A stretch of 64,000 nucleotides of DNA from Corynebacterium yudongzhengii (GTDB taxonomy: Bacteria; Actinomycetota; Actinomycetes; Mycobacteriales; Mycobacteriaceae): contig NZ_CP026947.1 of the NCBI RefSeq assembly GCF_003065405.1, positions 1,674,001-1,738,000 on the forward strand, in the 5' to 3' direction. The notes below the pieces were generated by a model, which was not told where the DNA came from, made no database searches, and worked only from the letters and a program-made list of their open reading frames with translations. Numbering within the stretch: the first letter of the stretch is position 1; every line of letters begins with the position of its first letter. Below are positions 25,168-35,723 of this stretch, piece after piece. The position numbers and the translations under genes were made by a program.

Positions 25168-26994
25168 CTACCGTTCGAGTTGCTCTCCTAGCTCCAACCA
25201 ATGCATCTCGAGCTCCTCGTGCTGGACGCGCACGTCGCTGAGCTGGGTATCCAGGCGTTTAAGCTCTTCGTAGTCCGGCTCGGTGGTCGCGGAAGCTTCA
25301 GCCATCTCTGCCTCCAGCGCGGCGATTTTCTCGTCGAGCTTCGCCATCTTCCGCTCGGTGGAGTTCATCTTCTTCTGCAGCGCGTGTTCTTCCGCGGAGC
25401 TGAGCTTCTTCCCCGAAGAACCAGAAGACTCAGAGGACCCAGAAGAACCAGCCTCGTCGTAGCCGCCCAGATCCACCGGCCCGCTTCCGCCTTCTGCCTG
25501 CTTGCGCCGCTCGAGGTATTCCTCGATGCCGCCGGGCAGGTGGGTGAGCTTCCCGTCACCGAATAAGGCGTAGGTGTTATCCGCAATGCGTTCGATGAGG
25601 TAGCGGTCGTGTGAGATCACGATGAGCGTGCCCGGCCAGCTGTCCAGCAGCGATTCGAGTTCCTGCAGCGTATCGATGTCGAGGTCGTTGGTGGGCTCGT
25701 CGAGAAGCAAGAAGTTCGGCTCCGCCATGAGCACGCGCGTCAGCTGCAGCCGGCGCCGCTCGCCGCCGGAGAGATTGCGGATGAAGTCGCGCTGGCGCTT
25801 GGCGTTGAACCCGAGGCGCTCGGCGAGTTGCGAGGCCGTGAGCTCCTTTGTGCCCATCTGGACTCGGCTGGCGACGTCTTCGACGGCGTCGATGAGCCGG
25901 CGATCACCGTCGAGGTCGTCGAGTTCCTGGCGCAACCACCCCAGGCGCACTGTCTGGCCTTCGATCCGCCGGCCCGCGGCCAATGCGTGCGCGCCGGCGA
26001 TGGTGCGCAGCAGCGTCGTCTTGCCGGAGCCGTTGACGCCGACCAGGCCGATGCGCTCGCCCGGCGCGAGTCGCCAGGTCAGGTGATCGACGAGCGTGCG
26101 CCCGTCGGGCGAATCGATGCGGGCGTCTTCCAGCTCGACGACCACGTTGCCCTGGCGCTGGCGCGAAAACGCCATGAGCTCGACGGTATCGCGCGGCGGC
26201 GGCACGTCCTTGATGAGAGCTTCGGCCGCCTCGACCCGGTAGCGCGGCTTCGAGGTGCGCGCGGGGGCACCGCGGCGCAGCCAGGCCAGCTCCTTGCGGG
26301 CCAGGTTCCGACGCCGCTGTTCCATCGCCTCCGCCTGGCGGGCCCGCTCGGCGCGGGCGAAGGTCCAGTCGTTGTAGCCGCCTTCGTAGAAGTCGACAGT
26401 GCCGTCGTGCACCTCCCAGGTGCGGTTGGCCACCGTGTCCAAAAACCAGCGGTCGTGGGTGACCACGATGAGCGCGACCTTGCGTGCCAGCAGGTGCTCG
26501 GCCAACCACTGCACGCCCTCGACATCGAGGTGGTTGGTCGGCTCGTCCAGAGCGACTAAGTCGAGATCCTGCACGAGGGCCGCGGCGAGGTTGACGCGGC
26601 GGCGCTCGCCGCCGGAGAGCGAGCCGACACGGGTATCCAGTCCCAGCTCGACGATGCCTAGGCCGCCGAGCACGTCGCGCACCCGCGCGTTCGAGGCCCA
26701 CTCGAAGGTCTGCAGGCCCAGCGGTTCGACGACGACGTGGCCGATGGTGGCATCGTCGTCGAGCTCGGCGCGCTGAGTGACCACCGCCAAGCGCAGATCC
26801 CCGGTGTGGGTCACGCGCCCGGAATCCGGCGGTTCGATGCCGGACATGACCTCTAAGAGGGTGGTCTTGCCGCCGCCGTTGAGGCCGACGACGCCGATGC
26901 GATCGCCGGTCTGCACGCCGAGGCTGACGCCGTCGAGAAGCGTTTTGAGTCCGTAGGACTTAGAGACATTCTCCAGGTTGATGAGGTTCGCCAT
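25168..26994 (-). CDS. ABC-F family ATPase
   Basis: This 608-residue soluble protein has two ABC domains and no membrane part. Walker A motifs are GLNGGGKTT and GVNGSGKTT, and both domains have LSGGERRR signatures. A linker of about 80 residues with many Arg (EQRRRNLARKELAWLRRG) separates them, the position of the P-site tRNA interaction motif in ABC-F proteins. A C-terminal coiled coil (STERKMAKLDEKIAALEAEM) resembles that of Uup. It probably acts on ribosomes rather than as a transporter. Confidence 0.88.
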   Translation of the reverse strand: MANLINLENVSKSYGLKTLLDGVSLGVQTGDRIGVVGLNGGGKTTLLEVMSGIEPPDSGRVTHTGDLRLAVVTQRAELDDDATIGHVVVEPLGLQTFEWASNARVRDVLGGLGIVELGLDTRVGSLSGGERRRVNLAAALVQDLDLVALDEPTNHLDVEGVQWLAEHLLARKVALIVVTHDRWFLDTVANRTWEVHDGTVDFYEGGYNDWTFARAERARQAEAMEQRRRNLARKELAWLRRGAPARTSKPRYRVEAAEALIKDVPPPRDTVELMAFSRQRQGNVVVELEDARIDSPDGRTLVDHLTWRLAPGERIGLVGVNGSGKTTLLRTIAGAHALAAGRRIEGQTVRLGWLRQELDDLDGDRRLIDAVEDVASRVQMGTKELTASQLAERLGFNAKRQRDFIRNLSGGERRRLQLTRVLMAEPNFLLLDEPTNDLDIDTLQELESLLDSWPGTLIVISHDRYLIERIADNTYALFGDGKLTHLPGGIEEYLERRKQAEGGSGPVDLGGYDEAGSSGSSESSGSSGKKLSSAEEHALQKKMNSTERKMAKLDEKIAALEAEMAEASATTEPDYEELKRLDTQLSDVRVQHEELEMHWLELGEQLER

Positions 26995-27007
26995 GGTTAT
27001 TCGCAGT

Positions 27008-28054
27008 CTAGTCCGCGCGGGTTGCGCTCACGAGCTCGGCTCCCGGTGCGGGACCGGTTACCGCCATGCCCCTCGTACCGGGATTATCCGCCGCGACAGC
27101 CTGCGCGACTTCGTCCGCGGCGTGTGCGTCGGGGCATAAAAACACGCACGTCGGCCCCGACCCGGAGACGAGCCCGGCGAGTGCGCCTTCGGAAACGCCC
27201 ACCCGCAAGATCTTGCGCAGCTCCGGGCGCAGCGACAGCGCCGCAGCCTGCAAATCGTTGTGCAGCGCGCCGGCGAGTTTCTCGGTATCCCCGGCCGCCA
27301 GCGCCTCGGCCACCGGCTGGGTGTCGGGCTCTCGGCACTCGACATCCCCGGCCGCCAGCGCCTCGGCCACCGGCTGGGTGTCGGGCTCTCGGCACTCGAC
27401 ATCCCCGGCGGCACGCATCGCATCCAAACGCTGGAAGACCTCCGGAGTGGACAGCCCCTGCGGCGAGGTCACCACCGCCCAGTGGAACTGACCACGCGTG
27501 AGCATCGTGACCAACTCATCTCCCCTACCAGTACCAAAAGCGGTCTGCCCGGCCAGCACGAAGGGCACATCCGCGCCCAGCTGACGGGCCAGCGGATAAA
27601 GGCCGCGAGCCCCCAGCGGCTCACGCCCATAGGCGACAGCCAGCCACGCATCGGCCGCCACAAGTGCCGCGGCGGCGTCGGCCGAGCCCCCGGCCATGCC
27701 CCCGGCGACGGGAATCTTCTTATCAATGTGGATCTTCACACCCGGAAGCAGGCGGGGCCCATGGCGATCCCGGTAGGCCTGCACGACGAGGCGCACGGCC
27801 TGCCAGGCGAGGTTGCCGGCATGGGTGGGTACCTCACCGGGCAGGCGCTTATCGACGCTCAAACCCCGCACCACGTCCTCCCCCGGCGCCGCTTGTTCCG
27901 CGACGTTTAAAGACACCTCATCGCGGGCGCTGACGGACTGAAACACCGTGGTCAGATCGTGGTAACCATCGGGGCGTTCGGCGCCGACGGCTAGATACAG
28001 GTTGATCTTCGCGTGCACCGTGGCGGCGACGGGCAGGAAAGGATGCGTGCTCAT
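27008..28054 (-). CDS. ispE: 4-diphosphocytidyl-2-C-methyl-D-erythritol kinase
   Basis: This GHMP kinase of the MEP isoprenoid pathway phosphorylates CDP-methylerythritol. The N-terminus reads [12 protein letters not shown], and the ATP-binding loop is [17 protein letters not shown] at about residues 113-129. [11 protein letters not shown] is the C-terminal GHMP motif. At 348 residues it is longer than usual (about 290-315), partly because a 19-residue stretch is duplicated in tandem. Its start overlaps the ksgA stop by 4 bp, the ksgA-ispE order common in actinobacteria. Confidence 0.93.
   Translation of the reverse strand: MSTHPFLPVAATVHAKINLYLAVGAERPDGYHDLTTVFQSVSARDEVSLNVAEQAAPGEDVVRGLSVDKRLPGEVPTHAGNLAWQAVRLVVQAYRDRHGPRLLPGVKIHIDKKIPVAGGMAGGSADAAAALVAADAWLAVAYGREPLGARGLYPLARQLGADVPFVLAGQTAFGTGRGDELVTMLTRGQFHWAVVTSPQGLSTPEVFQRLDAMRAAGDVECREPDTQPVAEALAAGDVECREPDTQPVAEALAAGDTEKLAGALHNDLQAAALSLRPELRKILRVGVSEGALAGLVSGSGPTCVFLCPDAHAADEVAQAVAADNPGTRGMAVTGPAPGAELVSATRAD
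27287..27409. repeat. 57-bp in-frame tandem duplication inside ispE
   Basis: Two identical 57-bp units (27287-27343, 27344-27400) and the first 9 bp of a third encode [19 protein letters not shown] twice. As 57 is a multiple of three, the frame is kept. Confidence 0.9.
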
Positions 28055-28938
28055 GAGTCGTTCTCTTCGTGGTCGGTGCTCGTGCGGGCGAGGCGGACGA
28101 AATCGCTAATGGAAAGCTTCTCGCCGCGCTGGCGTGGATCGATGCCGGCGGCGGCCAGGGCTTCTTCTGCCGCTGGGGCTGAGCCGTAGTGGCCGGCCAG
28201 CGCGGCGCGCAGGGTTTTGCGACGCTGGGCGAAAGCGGCGTCGATAAGCGGGAACAACCGGCTGCGAAGTTTTTCGCTGACCTCCCACGAAGCCTTCGGA
28301 TCCGGTATGTCGATGCGCACCAGCCCGGAGTCGATGTTCGGCGCGGGCCAGAACACGTTGCGCCCGATCGCGCCAGCTTTGCGCACCCGCCCGTAGAAGG
28401 CGGCCTTCACGCTGGGCACGCCGTAGATCTTCGATCCCGGCGCGGCGGCCAACCGGTCAGCGACCTCGGCCTGGACCATCACGAGCACCCGGGTGATCGT
28501 GGGAAACGTCTGCAAAAAGTGCAGCAACACCGGCACCGAGACGTTATAGGGCAGATTCGCCACCAGGGCGGTGGGGGTATCAATCTCTTCGGCCGCAACC
28601 TCTAAGGCGTTGCGGTGGAGCACGGTGAGCTTATCGGCGAGCCCCGCCGCCCGCTCCCGCGCCGTCAGCTCGAGGCGGGCGGCGAGCCTTTCGTCGATCT
28701 CCACGGCGGTAACACGGTCGGCGGCCTCCAAAAGCCCGAGGGTCAGGGAACCGAGCCCGGGGCCGATCTCGACGACGTGATCGTCGCGGGAGAGCTCGGC
28801 GGCGGCGACGATGCGGCGCACGGTGTTCGGGTCGTGGACAAAGTTCTGGCCCAGCTTCTTCGTGGGCACCACGCCGAGCTCGTCGGCGAGTGCCCGGATA
28901 TCAGCTGGGCCTAGTAGGTGGGCCTCCGGGTTGGTCAT
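28051..28938 (-). CDS. ksgA: 16S rRNA dimethyladenosine transferase
   Basis: This 295-residue SAM-dependent enzyme dimethylates the two adjacent adenines near the 3' end of 16S rRNA. It has [20 protein letters not shown] motif [16 protein letters not shown] and motif [16 protein letters not shown]. It lies upstream of ispE, with a 4-bp overlap. Confidence 0.95.
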   Translation of the reverse strand: MTNPEAHLLGPADIRALADELGVVPTKKLGQNFVHDPNTVRRIVAAAELSRDDHVVEIGPGLGSLTLGLLEAADRVTAVEIDERLAARLELTARERAAGLADKLTVLHRNALEVAAEEIDTPTALVANLPYNVSVPVLLHFLQTFPTITRVLVMVQAEVADRLAAAPGSKIYGVPSVKAAFYGRVRKAGAIGRNVFWPAPNIDSGLVRIDIPDPKASWEVSEKLRSRLFPLIDAAFAQRRKTLRAALAGHYGSAPAAEEALAAAGIDPRQRGEKLSISDFVRLARTSTDHEENDS

Positions 28939-28968
28939 GCTCCCAAAGTACCCGGCGGGCCGGAGGCG

Positions 28969-29505
28969 TTAGTGCTGCCCCTCGGCGAATTCCTCGACGA
29001 TCTTGTCGTTGAACGCCGGCAGGTCATCCGGGGTGCGCGAAGACACCAGGCCCTGGTCGCAGTGAACCTCCTCGTCGACCCAGGTCGCACCGGCGTTTCG
29101 CAGGTCGGTCTTCAGCGACGGGTAGGAGGTCAGGGTGCGATCGCGCAGCACGTCGGCGTCGGTGAGGATCCAGGCGCCGTGGCAGATGACGCCGAGCGGT
29201 TTGTCGGCGCCCACGTGCTTCTTGACGATCTCGACGGCCGCCTCGTCCATGCGGATCTTGTCGGCATTGCCGGTACCGCCCGGCAGGATGATGCCGTGGA
29301 AGTCTTCGCCGCGGGCGTCGGCGGTGGTCTTATCGACGCTCACCTCGGTGCCGTTCTTGCCGCTGATGGTGCCGGCCTCGGTGGAGAGGACGACGACGTC
29401 GGCACCGGCCTTGCGTACCGCCTCCACCGGGCTGGACAGCTCGGAGTCCTCGAAGCCGTCGGTGGCGATAACTGCGATGGTCTTTCCGTTCAAGTTCTCG
29501 GCCAT
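28969..29505 (-). CDS. PfpI/DJ-1 family type 1 glutamine amidotransferase-like protein
   Basis: This 178-residue protein has a DJ-1/PfpI fold with the nucleophile Cys in GVICHGAWIL and the acidic partner in TDGFEDSEL. PfpI-type members act as proteases or deglycases on glyoxal adducts; the exact activity is uncertain. The ATG at 29505 directly precedes the family start; the upstream in-frame codons overlap the rpf2 terminator. It lies between rpf2 and ksgA, on the same strand. Confidence 0.88.
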   Translation of the reverse strand: MAENLNGKTIAVIATDGFEDSELSSPVEAVRKAGADVVVLSTEAGTISGKNGTEVSVDKTTADARGEDFHGIILPGGTGNADKIRMDEAAVEIVKKHVGADKPLGVICHGAWILTDADVLRDRTLTSYPSLKTDLRNAGATWVDEEVHCDQGLVSSRTPDDLPAFNDKIVEEFAEGQH

Positions 29506-29565
29506 TGTGTGAAACCCCTTTCCGGATCTCTCGAGTGCCTTGTGCTCGCCCAGCATAGGAGCAAG

Positions 29566-29612
29566 AGAAAAATCCGGCAGAACCACTGTGCACGCGGTGG
29601 TTCTTGCCGGAT
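29566..29612 (-). terminator. rpf2 terminator
   Basis: On the minus strand ATCCGGCAAGAACCAC pairs with GTGGTTCTGCCGGAT (one bulge), followed by a run of T. It ends the rpf2 transcript, 23 bp past its stop. Confidence 0.85.
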
Positions 29613-29634
29613 GAAAGCGTCGACTAAGCGCTTT

Positions 29635-30825
29635 TTAGCGGATGCCCATGGAGGCGGTGCAGGCGGGCCAGGCGCCCCAGCCCTGGCCGGCCTGGACCTT
29701 CTCGGCGACGGCGATCTGCTGCTCGCGCGATGCCTGCGCGGCGGTCGGGGCATATGCGGTACCGCCGTAGGCAGCCCAGGTCTGCGGGTGGAACTGCAGG
29801 CCGCCGGAGAAACCGTTGCCGGTGTCGATGGACCAGTTGCCGCCGGACTCGCACTGGGCGAGGCGATCCCAGACGCCGCCGTTGGCCACGGCCGGTGCGG
29901 GTGCGCCGGTGTTGCCGCCGTGGTCCTGCTCGGCCGCCGGGGTGGCCTGCTCGGAGGTGTCTTCCTCCACCACGCGGGTGCCGCGGGCGATGGTGGTCGG
30001 GGTGGCCTCGGTGATCGTCTTCTCGGAGACGACCTCGGTGCCCTCGAGCTCACCGTTGACGTAGGTGGTGCGGGTGAGCACCTGGCGCTCGCCGGGGGTG
30101 CCCTCCTCGACGACGCGCTCGGTGCCGGCGTCGGCCTCCGGGTCGTCGACATAGTTGACTGGGGCCTCGATGGCCTCGCGCTCGGAGTCCTCGCTGACAT
30201 CGACGCGCTCGATGGAGATTTCGGTGTTGGTGGTCAGCGGGGTGTCCAGCGAGGGGCTGACGCGGTCGAAGGAGTCGACGGTCACGCCGCGGGTCTTCAG
30301 GACATCGCCGACGGTGCCGGCGGCGATCTCGGTGTAGGTGACGGTGCCGCCGTCGTTGATGGCAACGATCTTCGGGGTGGTCACATCGACCTGCATGCCC
30401 TCGGTCAGCGGGGCGTCATAATCCGCGGACACAGCCGAGGACGCCGGAACGTTGCCGAGTTCCTTGACCAAGTCGCCGACGGTGGCGGCCGCCGAGCGCA
30501 GGGTCTGCTCGGCGCCGTCGATGGAGACGGCGACCGGCTTGACGGTGTGAACGGTGATGGTGTCGCCGTCGGCAAGCGGCTCGACCGGGGCCGGGGAGAC
30601 GAGATCGTCCGCGCTGACCTCCACGCCGGCCTTCTCCAGCGCACCGGCGACGTCCTTGGCGTAGGTCGACAGGGCGAGGGTCTCGCCGTTGTAGTCGACC
30701 GTGACGTCCTTATCGGAGCCAGCGGCAGCGACGCCGCCGATCGCGAGAGCGCCCAGTGCACCGCCGGCGATCAGGCGTGCCGGGGTGGACTTGGGGGAAA
30801 CGATGCGGGTGTTGTGCTGTGCCAT
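29635..30825 (-). CDS. rpf2: Resuscitation-promoting factor Rpf2
   Basis: This secreted muralytic enzyme of 396 residues is involved in regrowth from dormancy. The signal region is [19 protein letters not shown]. Three DUF348 repeats follow (about residues 40-230), then a G5 domain (about 210-290, with [17 protein letters not shown]) and a linker. The lysozyme-like Rpf domain (about 318-396) has [20 protein letters not shown] with the catalytic Glu, and [10 protein letters not shown]. The gene lies between ksgA and tatD, the usual corynebacterial order. The 268-bp upstream region has TGTGATGATTTCTGTGCACA at 30901-30920, a poor match to a GlxR site. Confidence 0.93.
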   Translation of the reverse strand: MAQHNTRIVSPKSTPARLIAGGALGALAIGGVAAAGSDKDVTVDYNGETLALSTYAKDVAGALEKAGVEVSADDLVSPAPVEPLADGDTITVHTVKPVAVSIDGAEQTLRSAAATVGDLVKELGNVPASSAVSADYDAPLTEGMQVDVTTPKIVAINDGGTVTYTEIAAGTVGDVLKTRGVTVDSFDRVSPSLDTPLTTNTEISIERVDVSEDSEREAIEAPVNYVDDPEADAGTERVVEEGTPGERQVLTRTTYVNGELEGTEVVSEKTITEATPTTIARGTRVVEEDTSEQATPAAEQDHGGNTGAPAPAVANGGVWDRLAQCESGGNWSIDTGNGFSGGLQFHPQTWAAYGGTAYAPTAAQASREQQIAVAEKVQAGQGWGAWPACTASMGIR

Positions 30826-31093
30826 CTAAGAATTTATTCCAGTTCTCAACTCGACCGGCCCGGGTTGTCGCATCGATTGCTCGGCGCCACCCGGACTCAC
30901 TGTGATGATTTCTGTGCACACTCTGCGGCATGCGGCTGTTCGTAACAATAAGGTAACGAGCCTCGTTTTTCCAACATTTCGGCGAAAAACTCGACATTAG
31001 TGTCACAAAAGTCACCCGTCCCCCAGCCGTCACACCCGGCCTGCACAAACGGCACGAGTGATATTTACCACCCCACGGGGTGTAGAGGTGCTC

Positions 31094-31930
31094 TTAAAGC
31101 CCGTAGACCGTATCGAAGTTCCGGCTTAACTGCGCGGTGAGCTCGGTGACCTCCACACCCCGGGCGGCGGCGACGACCTTCGCGGTGTGCCCGATCAGCG
31201 CCGGGGAGTTCTTCGTACCGCGGAAAGGCTCCGGCGTCATATAGGGCGCGTCGGTCTCGATGAGGATCTTCTCCGCCGGGGCGATGCGGGCGGCCTCGCG
31301 CAGCTCATCGTTGCGCTTGAAGGTCACATTCCCGGCGAAACTCAGGTAGTAGCCACGCTCGAGCGCCTGCTCAGCAACGGCGAGCGGCGAGGAGAAGCAG
31401 TGCAAGATGACATCCTTGGGCTGGGGTGCATCCGCCAGGATCCTCATCAGATCCTCGTCGCCTTCGCGGTTGTGGATCATCAGCGCCTTGCCGGTCTCGC
31501 AGGCGAGATCGACGTGGAAACGCAGCGATTCCTCCTGCTGCTCGAGCGAGGCGGTGCGCTCGGGTTCGTGGGTAATCCAGTAGGTGTCGATACCGGCCTC
31601 TCCCACCGCCACGCAGCGCTCATCGCTCGCGAGCTCGCGCAGGCGCTCACGGGCGTTATCGTCCAGCTCGTCAGCGCGGGTCGGGTGGATCGCGCACGCC
31701 GCGTAGACCGCGTCATGATGCTGCGCGGCCGCGAGTGCCTCCTCGGCCTCCGCCAAACCGTCGCCGACCGTGCAGATCTTTTCCACCCCGGCTTCCTTCG
31801 CGCGGGCCACCATGGCGTCGATCTCCTCGCGGCTGCGGGCCCCGGCCGAGGCCAGGTGCGTGTGAGCGTCGATGAGTCCGGCAATGGTTTCCGCAGGTAC
31901 GGGCGTGGGACGCGGCTTCTTTTTCGACAT
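31094..31930 (-). CDS. tatD: TatD family metal-dependent DNase
   Basis: This 278-residue amidohydrolase-fold protein keeps the metal ligands: GLIDAHTHL, GEAGIDTYW, IHNREGDEDL, HCFSS and ETDAPYM. TatD proteins act as 3'-5' exonucleases in DNA repair or as D-aminoacyl-tRNA deacylase-like enzymes. It is followed by rpf2 on the same strand. Confidence 0.93.
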   Translation of the reverse strand: MSKKKPRPTPVPAETIAGLIDAHTHLASAGARSREEIDAMVARAKEAGVEKICTVGDGLAEAEEALAAAQHHDAVYAACAIHPTRADELDDNARERLRELASDERCVAVGEAGIDTYWITHEPERTASLEQQEESLRFHVDLACETGKALMIHNREGDEDLMRILADAPQPKDVILHCFSSPLAVAEQALERGYYLSFAGNVTFKRNDELREAARIAPAEKILIETDAPYMTPEPFRGTKNSPALIGHTAKVVAAARGVEVTELTAQLSRNFDTVYGL

Positions 31931-31968
31931 GGTTCCCCACTGTAACTCAGTGGCCTATCCTGGTGGGC

Positions 31969-32514
31969 ATGCTGATTCGAGACGCAGTCGACGGCGATGT
32001 CGCCCAACTGACGGAGATCAACAAATGGGCGGTGGAAAACACCCTCGCCAGCTTCGCCCGCGATCCGGATGACGAGGAACAAAGGCGCGCCTGGCTCAAG
32101 GGCAGGCAGCAGAAGGGACTGCCCGTGTTGGTCGCCGAAGGCGACGACGGGGAGTTCCTCGGCTACTCGTCCTACGCCCAGTTCCGGGAGGCCTCCGGGT
32201 ATCGCCACACGATGGAGCACTCCATCTACGTCAATCCCCACATCCACGCCAAGGGGGTGGGCTCCGCGCTCCTGACCGCCCTGGTCGAGCGCGCCCGGCA
32301 GGCCAAGAACGTCAAGGTCTTGATCGGGTTCATCGAGGCCACCAACGAGGCCTCGCTCGCGCTGCACAAGAAGGTCGGCTTCTGGGAGGTCGGCACGCTC
32401 ACCGGCGTCGGCTACAAGTTCGGCAAGCCCCTGGATGTCACGATCATGCAGATCGACGTCCACTCCCCCGAAGCCGCCGAGACCCCGCGCCGGAGCTCCG
32501 CCAAGCAGCTCTAA
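31969..32514 (+). CDS. GNAT acetyltransferase, phosphinothricin acetyltransferase-like
   Basis: This 181-residue GNAT-fold enzyme starts MLIRDAVDGDVAQLTEINKW and has the acetyl-CoA loop HAKGVGSALLTALVERA and ALHKKVGFWEVG. This pattern is shared by PAT/MnaT-type N-acetyltransferases acting on methionine analogues or related amines. A TATCCT box lies about 10 bp upstream, so the transcript may be nearly leaderless. GTG at 31963 is a second possible start. Confidence 0.85.
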   Translation: MLIRDAVDGDVAQLTEINKWAVENTLASFARDPDDEEQRRAWLKGRQQKGLPVLVAEGDDGEFLGYSSYAQFREASGYRHTMEHSIYVNPHIHAKGVGSALLTALVERARQAKNVKVLIGFIEATNEASLALHKKVGFWEVGTLTGVGYKFGKPLDVTIMQIDVHSPEAAETPRRSSAKQL

Positions 32515-32525
32515 CGGCGATACCT

Positions 32526-33746
32526 CTAGCGGCGGGCGAGCTCGTCGTCGACAAAAAAGCGCCGCGCCGCGCGGGCACCGACCAGCCCCTGGATCACCGA
32601 GGCGATAATCAACGCGATGATGATGCCGGCCCAGTTCGGGGCCTGCGGGGTGTAGACCGCGCCGACGATCAGGGGACCGACCATCGGGAAGAGATAGCCG
32701 ACCGGCTGGACGAATCCGGACAGCCGGGCGGTGACCTCCGGCTCCCGCGAGCGCGCCACGATCAGGGCGAGCGCGCCGGGAAACGCCCAGCCACCTAAGC
32801 CCAGAATGGCCGACCAGATGAGCGTGCCGCTCGTCGGCGCTAAAAGGATCCCGAGATAGCCGATCACGGCGAAGCCCGCGATCGCCAGGATGTACGGCGC
32901 CAGCGAGGCCACCTTATCGATCAGCGGCGGCATGACGATGCCACCGAGGATGTTCATAGCGCCGACCACGGCCAGAGCGATCGAGGCCTTAGCCTGGCTG
33001 GTTCCGGCGTCGATGAGGATCTGGGGCAGAAAGCCCATCTGGATGTAGGCGTTCATCGACTGCAGGCCGAAGAAGACCATGAGGAAGATCGCCGTCGGCG
33101 AGCTGAACAGCGACGCCGGGCGGCGTTTCTTCTTGCCGGGCTCTGCCTCCGGCTGCTGAGCGGAGTCCGGGAAGTCGAAGCCGGTGCGCAGCGCGACGAT
33201 GGCCCAGACCGCTACCTGGGCGATCGCGATCCACACCCAGAAGAACAGGGCGTGGCGCCAGCCGTCGTCGCCGTCGACAAAGAGCGCGCTCAAGGGCCCC
33301 ACCGCGCCGGAGGCTCCCAGCAACGTCGTATTCAACGTCATGAGCGTGACGATGTTGCGCCCGCCGTGCAGCTTGATCCAGGCGGGCAGCAACACGTTCG
33401 ACAACGCGATGCCCGCGACGACGAACGCCGTCAGCGCCATGAACGGCCACGCGGAGTTCACCCACGGGCGGAAGGCGGTGCCGATGAGCGTCATCGCCAT
33501 GCCGAGCCACAGGGTGCGCGACAGGCCCACCCGGCGCGCGATCGGGACGGCGGATAAGCCCATCACCGCGAAGAAGGCGCCCGGCATCGCGGTAATGATG
33601 CCGGCTAGATTGCCGGAGGCGTTGAAGGAGGCGAGGACGTCACCGAGCACGGGGCCTAGGCCCGCGATGCCGGCGCGCAGATTCATCGCCGCGGTGATGA
33701 CCGCGACGAACACGAGCGCGACAGGAAGGTAGCGCTTCGTAGCCAC
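32526..33746 (-). CDS. MFS transporter, CynX/NimT type
   Basis: This 406-residue protein has about 12 membrane helices. It starts at GTG 33746, which overlaps the metG stop by one base (TAGTG), so the two are translationally coupled. NLRAGIAGLGPVLGDVL near residue 22 is characteristic of the CynX/NimT branch, which exports or imports cyanate, nitroimidazole-like or other small compounds. A long Lys/Glu-rich cytoplasmic loop (PEAEPGKKKRRP) joins the halves. The substrate is unknown. Confidence 0.85.
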   Translation of the reverse strand: MATKRYLPVALVFVAVITAAMNLRAGIAGLGPVLGDVLASFNASGNLAGIITAMPGAFFAVMGLSAVPIARRVGLSRTLWLGMAMTLIGTAFRPWVNSAWPFMALTAFVVAGIALSNVLLPAWIKLHGGRNIVTLMTLNTTLLGASGAVGPLSALFVDGDDGWRHALFFWVWIAIAQVAVWAIVALRTGFDFPDSAQQPEAEPGKKKRRPASLFSSPTAIFLMVFFGLQSMNAYIQMGFLPQILIDAGTSQAKASIALAVVGAMNILGGIVMPPLIDKVASLAPYILAIAGFAVIGYLGILLAPTSGTLIWSAILGLGGWAFPGALALIVARSREPEVTARLSGFVQPVGYLFPMVGPLIVGAVYTPQAPNWAGIIIALIIASVIQGLVGARAARRFFVDDELARR

Positions 33747-35590
33747 TAGTGCACCGGGGCCCACTCGGGGCCGGTCTCGGCGAGTTCGAGATCCAGCTTG
33801 GTCACCAGCGGCTTCGGCTTGGCCAGCTCGGTGCCGGGTCTCACCTCGACGCGCTCCCACACCGCCTGCTGCTGGGTGTAATCGCCGGTGATGATGGCAT
33901 AGGAACGGTGAGCTTCCGGCAGGCCGACGCCGACGGGCTCCTCCGGGGAGTCGTCGGTGACCTCGCGGACCTCGGGCATCGCGGCCCACACCCCGTCGCG
34001 CCCCAGCGTTTCGTGGACGGCCTGGGCCATCTTCGGAAGGTAGGGGGTGAGCATGACGTTGCAATCGCTGACCACCTGGAGGGCGGTCCACAAAACCGTC
34101 GCCAAGCGATCGCGCTGTGCGTCATCCTTCGCGAGCTTCCAGGGCTCCTGCTCGGCGATATACGCGTTCGCCTCGCCGACGACGCGCATGGCGGCGTTGA
34201 TGCCGTTTTTGAACTTTGCCGCGGCGAGGAAACCGGCGACCTCGTCGAGGGATGCCTTCGCCAGATCCAGCAGGCGACGATCGGAATCCTCGAGCTCGCC
34301 CGGGGTGGGCACGGCGCCGTAGTTCTTGTACGCCATGGACACGGTGCGGTTGACCAGGTTGCCCCAGCCGTTGGCGAGCTCGTTGTTGATGCGGCGGACG
34401 AACTCGTCCCAGGTGAAGTCGGTGTCCGTGGTCTCCGGGCCGGCAACGCTGATGAAGTAGCGCAGGGCGTCGGGGCCGAAGTCGCGCAGGAAGTCCTTGA
34501 CGTAGATGACCACGCCCTTCGAGGAGGAGAACTTCGAGCCACTCATGGTGAGAAACTCCGAGGAGACGACCTCGGTGGGCAGGTTCAGCTCGCCGTAGCG
34601 ATGCTTCTGGCCGCCGTGGGCGCCCTTGCCGGCATAGCCCAAAAGCTCGCCGGGCCAGATCTGGGAGTGGAACGTGATGTTGTCCTTGCCCATGAAGTAA
34701 TAGCCCGGGGTATCGGGATCCTGCCAGAACTTGCGCCAGGCCTCCGGGTCGCCGGAGCGATGCGCCCACTCGATGGAGGCGGACAGATAGCCCACCACCG
34801 CGTCGAACCAGACGTAGAGCTTCTTCGCCCCGTTGTCCTGCCAGCCCTCGACGGGGATGGGAATGCCCCAGTCGATGTCGCGGGTCATGGCGCGCGGGCG
34901 TAGGTCCTCGAGCAGGTTGAGCGAGAACTTCAGCACGTTCGGGCGCCAGTCGGTGCGGGTTTCCAGCCAGGACTTCAGGGCCTCGGCGAGTGCTGGGAGG
35001 TCCAGAAGGAAGTGCTCGGTCTCGACGAACTTCGGGGTCTCGCCGTTGATCTTCGAGACGGGGTTGATCAGATCCGCCGGGTCGAGCTGGTTGCCGCAGT
35101 CATCGCACTGATCGCCGCGGGCGCCGTCGGCGTGGCAGATGGGGCACTCGCCCTCGATGTAGCGATCCGGCAGGGTGCGCCCGGTCGACGGGGAGATCGC
35201 GCCCAAGGTGGTCTGGCGGATCATGTAGCCGTTGTCGTAGAGACCGCGGAAGAGCTCCTGGACCACGGCGTAGTGGTTGCGCGTGGTGGTGCGGGTAAAG
35301 AGGTCATAGGACAGGCACAGCCCGGCCAGGTCCTCGACGATCTGGCGGCTGTAGCGATCCGCCATCTCGGTCACCGGCACGCCCTCCTTGTCGGCCTGCA
35401 CCAAAAGTGGGGTGCCGTGCTCGTCGGTACCCGAGATCATCAGCACGTCGCGACCCTGCATGCGCTGGAAGCGGGCGAAGACGTCGGAGGGGACGCCGAA
35501 GCCGGCGACGTGTCCGATGTGGCGGGGGCCGTTGGCATAGGGCCACGCCACGCACACGAGTACGGGGTTGGTGGTGTCAGGCTCAGTCAT
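33746..35590 (-). CDS. metG: Methionyl-tRNA synthetase
   Basis: This 614-residue class I synthetase has the HIGH-type motif [10 protein letters not shown], a [17 protein letters not shown] zinc knuckle in the connective peptide and the KFSSSKG (KMSKS-type) motif. It charges initiator and elongator tRNA-Met. The ATG at 35590 is preferred; GTG at 35596 adds two residues. Confidence 0.96.
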   Translation of the reverse strand: MTEPDTTNPVLVCVAWPYANGPRHIGHVAGFGVPSDVFARFQRMQGRDVLMISGTDEHGTPLLVQADKEGVPVTEMADRYSRQIVEDLAGLCLSYDLFTRTTTRNHYAVVQELFRGLYDNGYMIRQTTLGAISPSTGRTLPDRYIEGECPICHADGARGDQCDDCGNQLDPADLINPVSKINGETPKFVETEHFLLDLPALAEALKSWLETRTDWRPNVLKFSLNLLEDLRPRAMTRDIDWGIPIPVEGWQDNGAKKLYVWFDAVVGYLSASIEWAHRSGDPEAWRKFWQDPDTPGYYFMGKDNITFHSQIWPGELLGYAGKGAHGGQKHRYGELNLPTEVVSSEFLTMSGSKFSSSKGVVIYVKDFLRDFGPDALRYFISVAGPETTDTDFTWDEFVRRINNELANGWGNLVNRTVSMAYKNYGAVPTPGELEDSDRRLLDLAKASLDEVAGFLAAAKFKNGINAAMRVVGEANAYIAEQEPWKLAKDDAQRDRLATVLWTALQVVSDCNVMLTPYLPKMAQAVHETLGRDGVWAAMPEVREVTDDSPEEPVGVGLPEAHRSYAIITGDYTQQQAVWERVEVRPGTELAKPKPLVTKLDLELAETGPEWAPVH

Positions 35591-35652
35591 GGCCACCAGC
35601 TTAATTTAGCCGGCCCCCGGGGCAACCGACGGCCCCGGAAGGAAGGACAAGA

Positions 35653-35693
35653 GATGAGAAAACCGCCGCCCCCTTCAACGGGATGCGGCGGTT
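35653..35693 (-). terminator. Terminator after betP
   Basis: On the minus strand AACCGCCGC pairs with GCGGCGGTT, followed by TTTCTCATC. It lies about 30 bp past the betP stop. Confidence 0.8.
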
Positions 35694-35723
35694 ATGTAGC
35701 GCCTCGTGAATGACAGCCGAAGG

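Noticed and set aside
30901..30920. GlxR (CRP-like) site upstream of rpf2
   Set aside because: Only the left half TGTGA fits well. The spacing and right half do not match TGTGA-N6-TCACA.
28918..30945. Very long open frame opposite the PfpI-like gene and rpf2 (675 codons)
   Set aside because: It is antisense to well-supported genes and crosses their terminator and gene boundaries. It shows no motifs.
33749..34903. Long open frame opposite metG
   Set aside because: It is antisense to a clear methionyl-tRNA synthetase and has a low-complexity Gly, Asp and Val composition.
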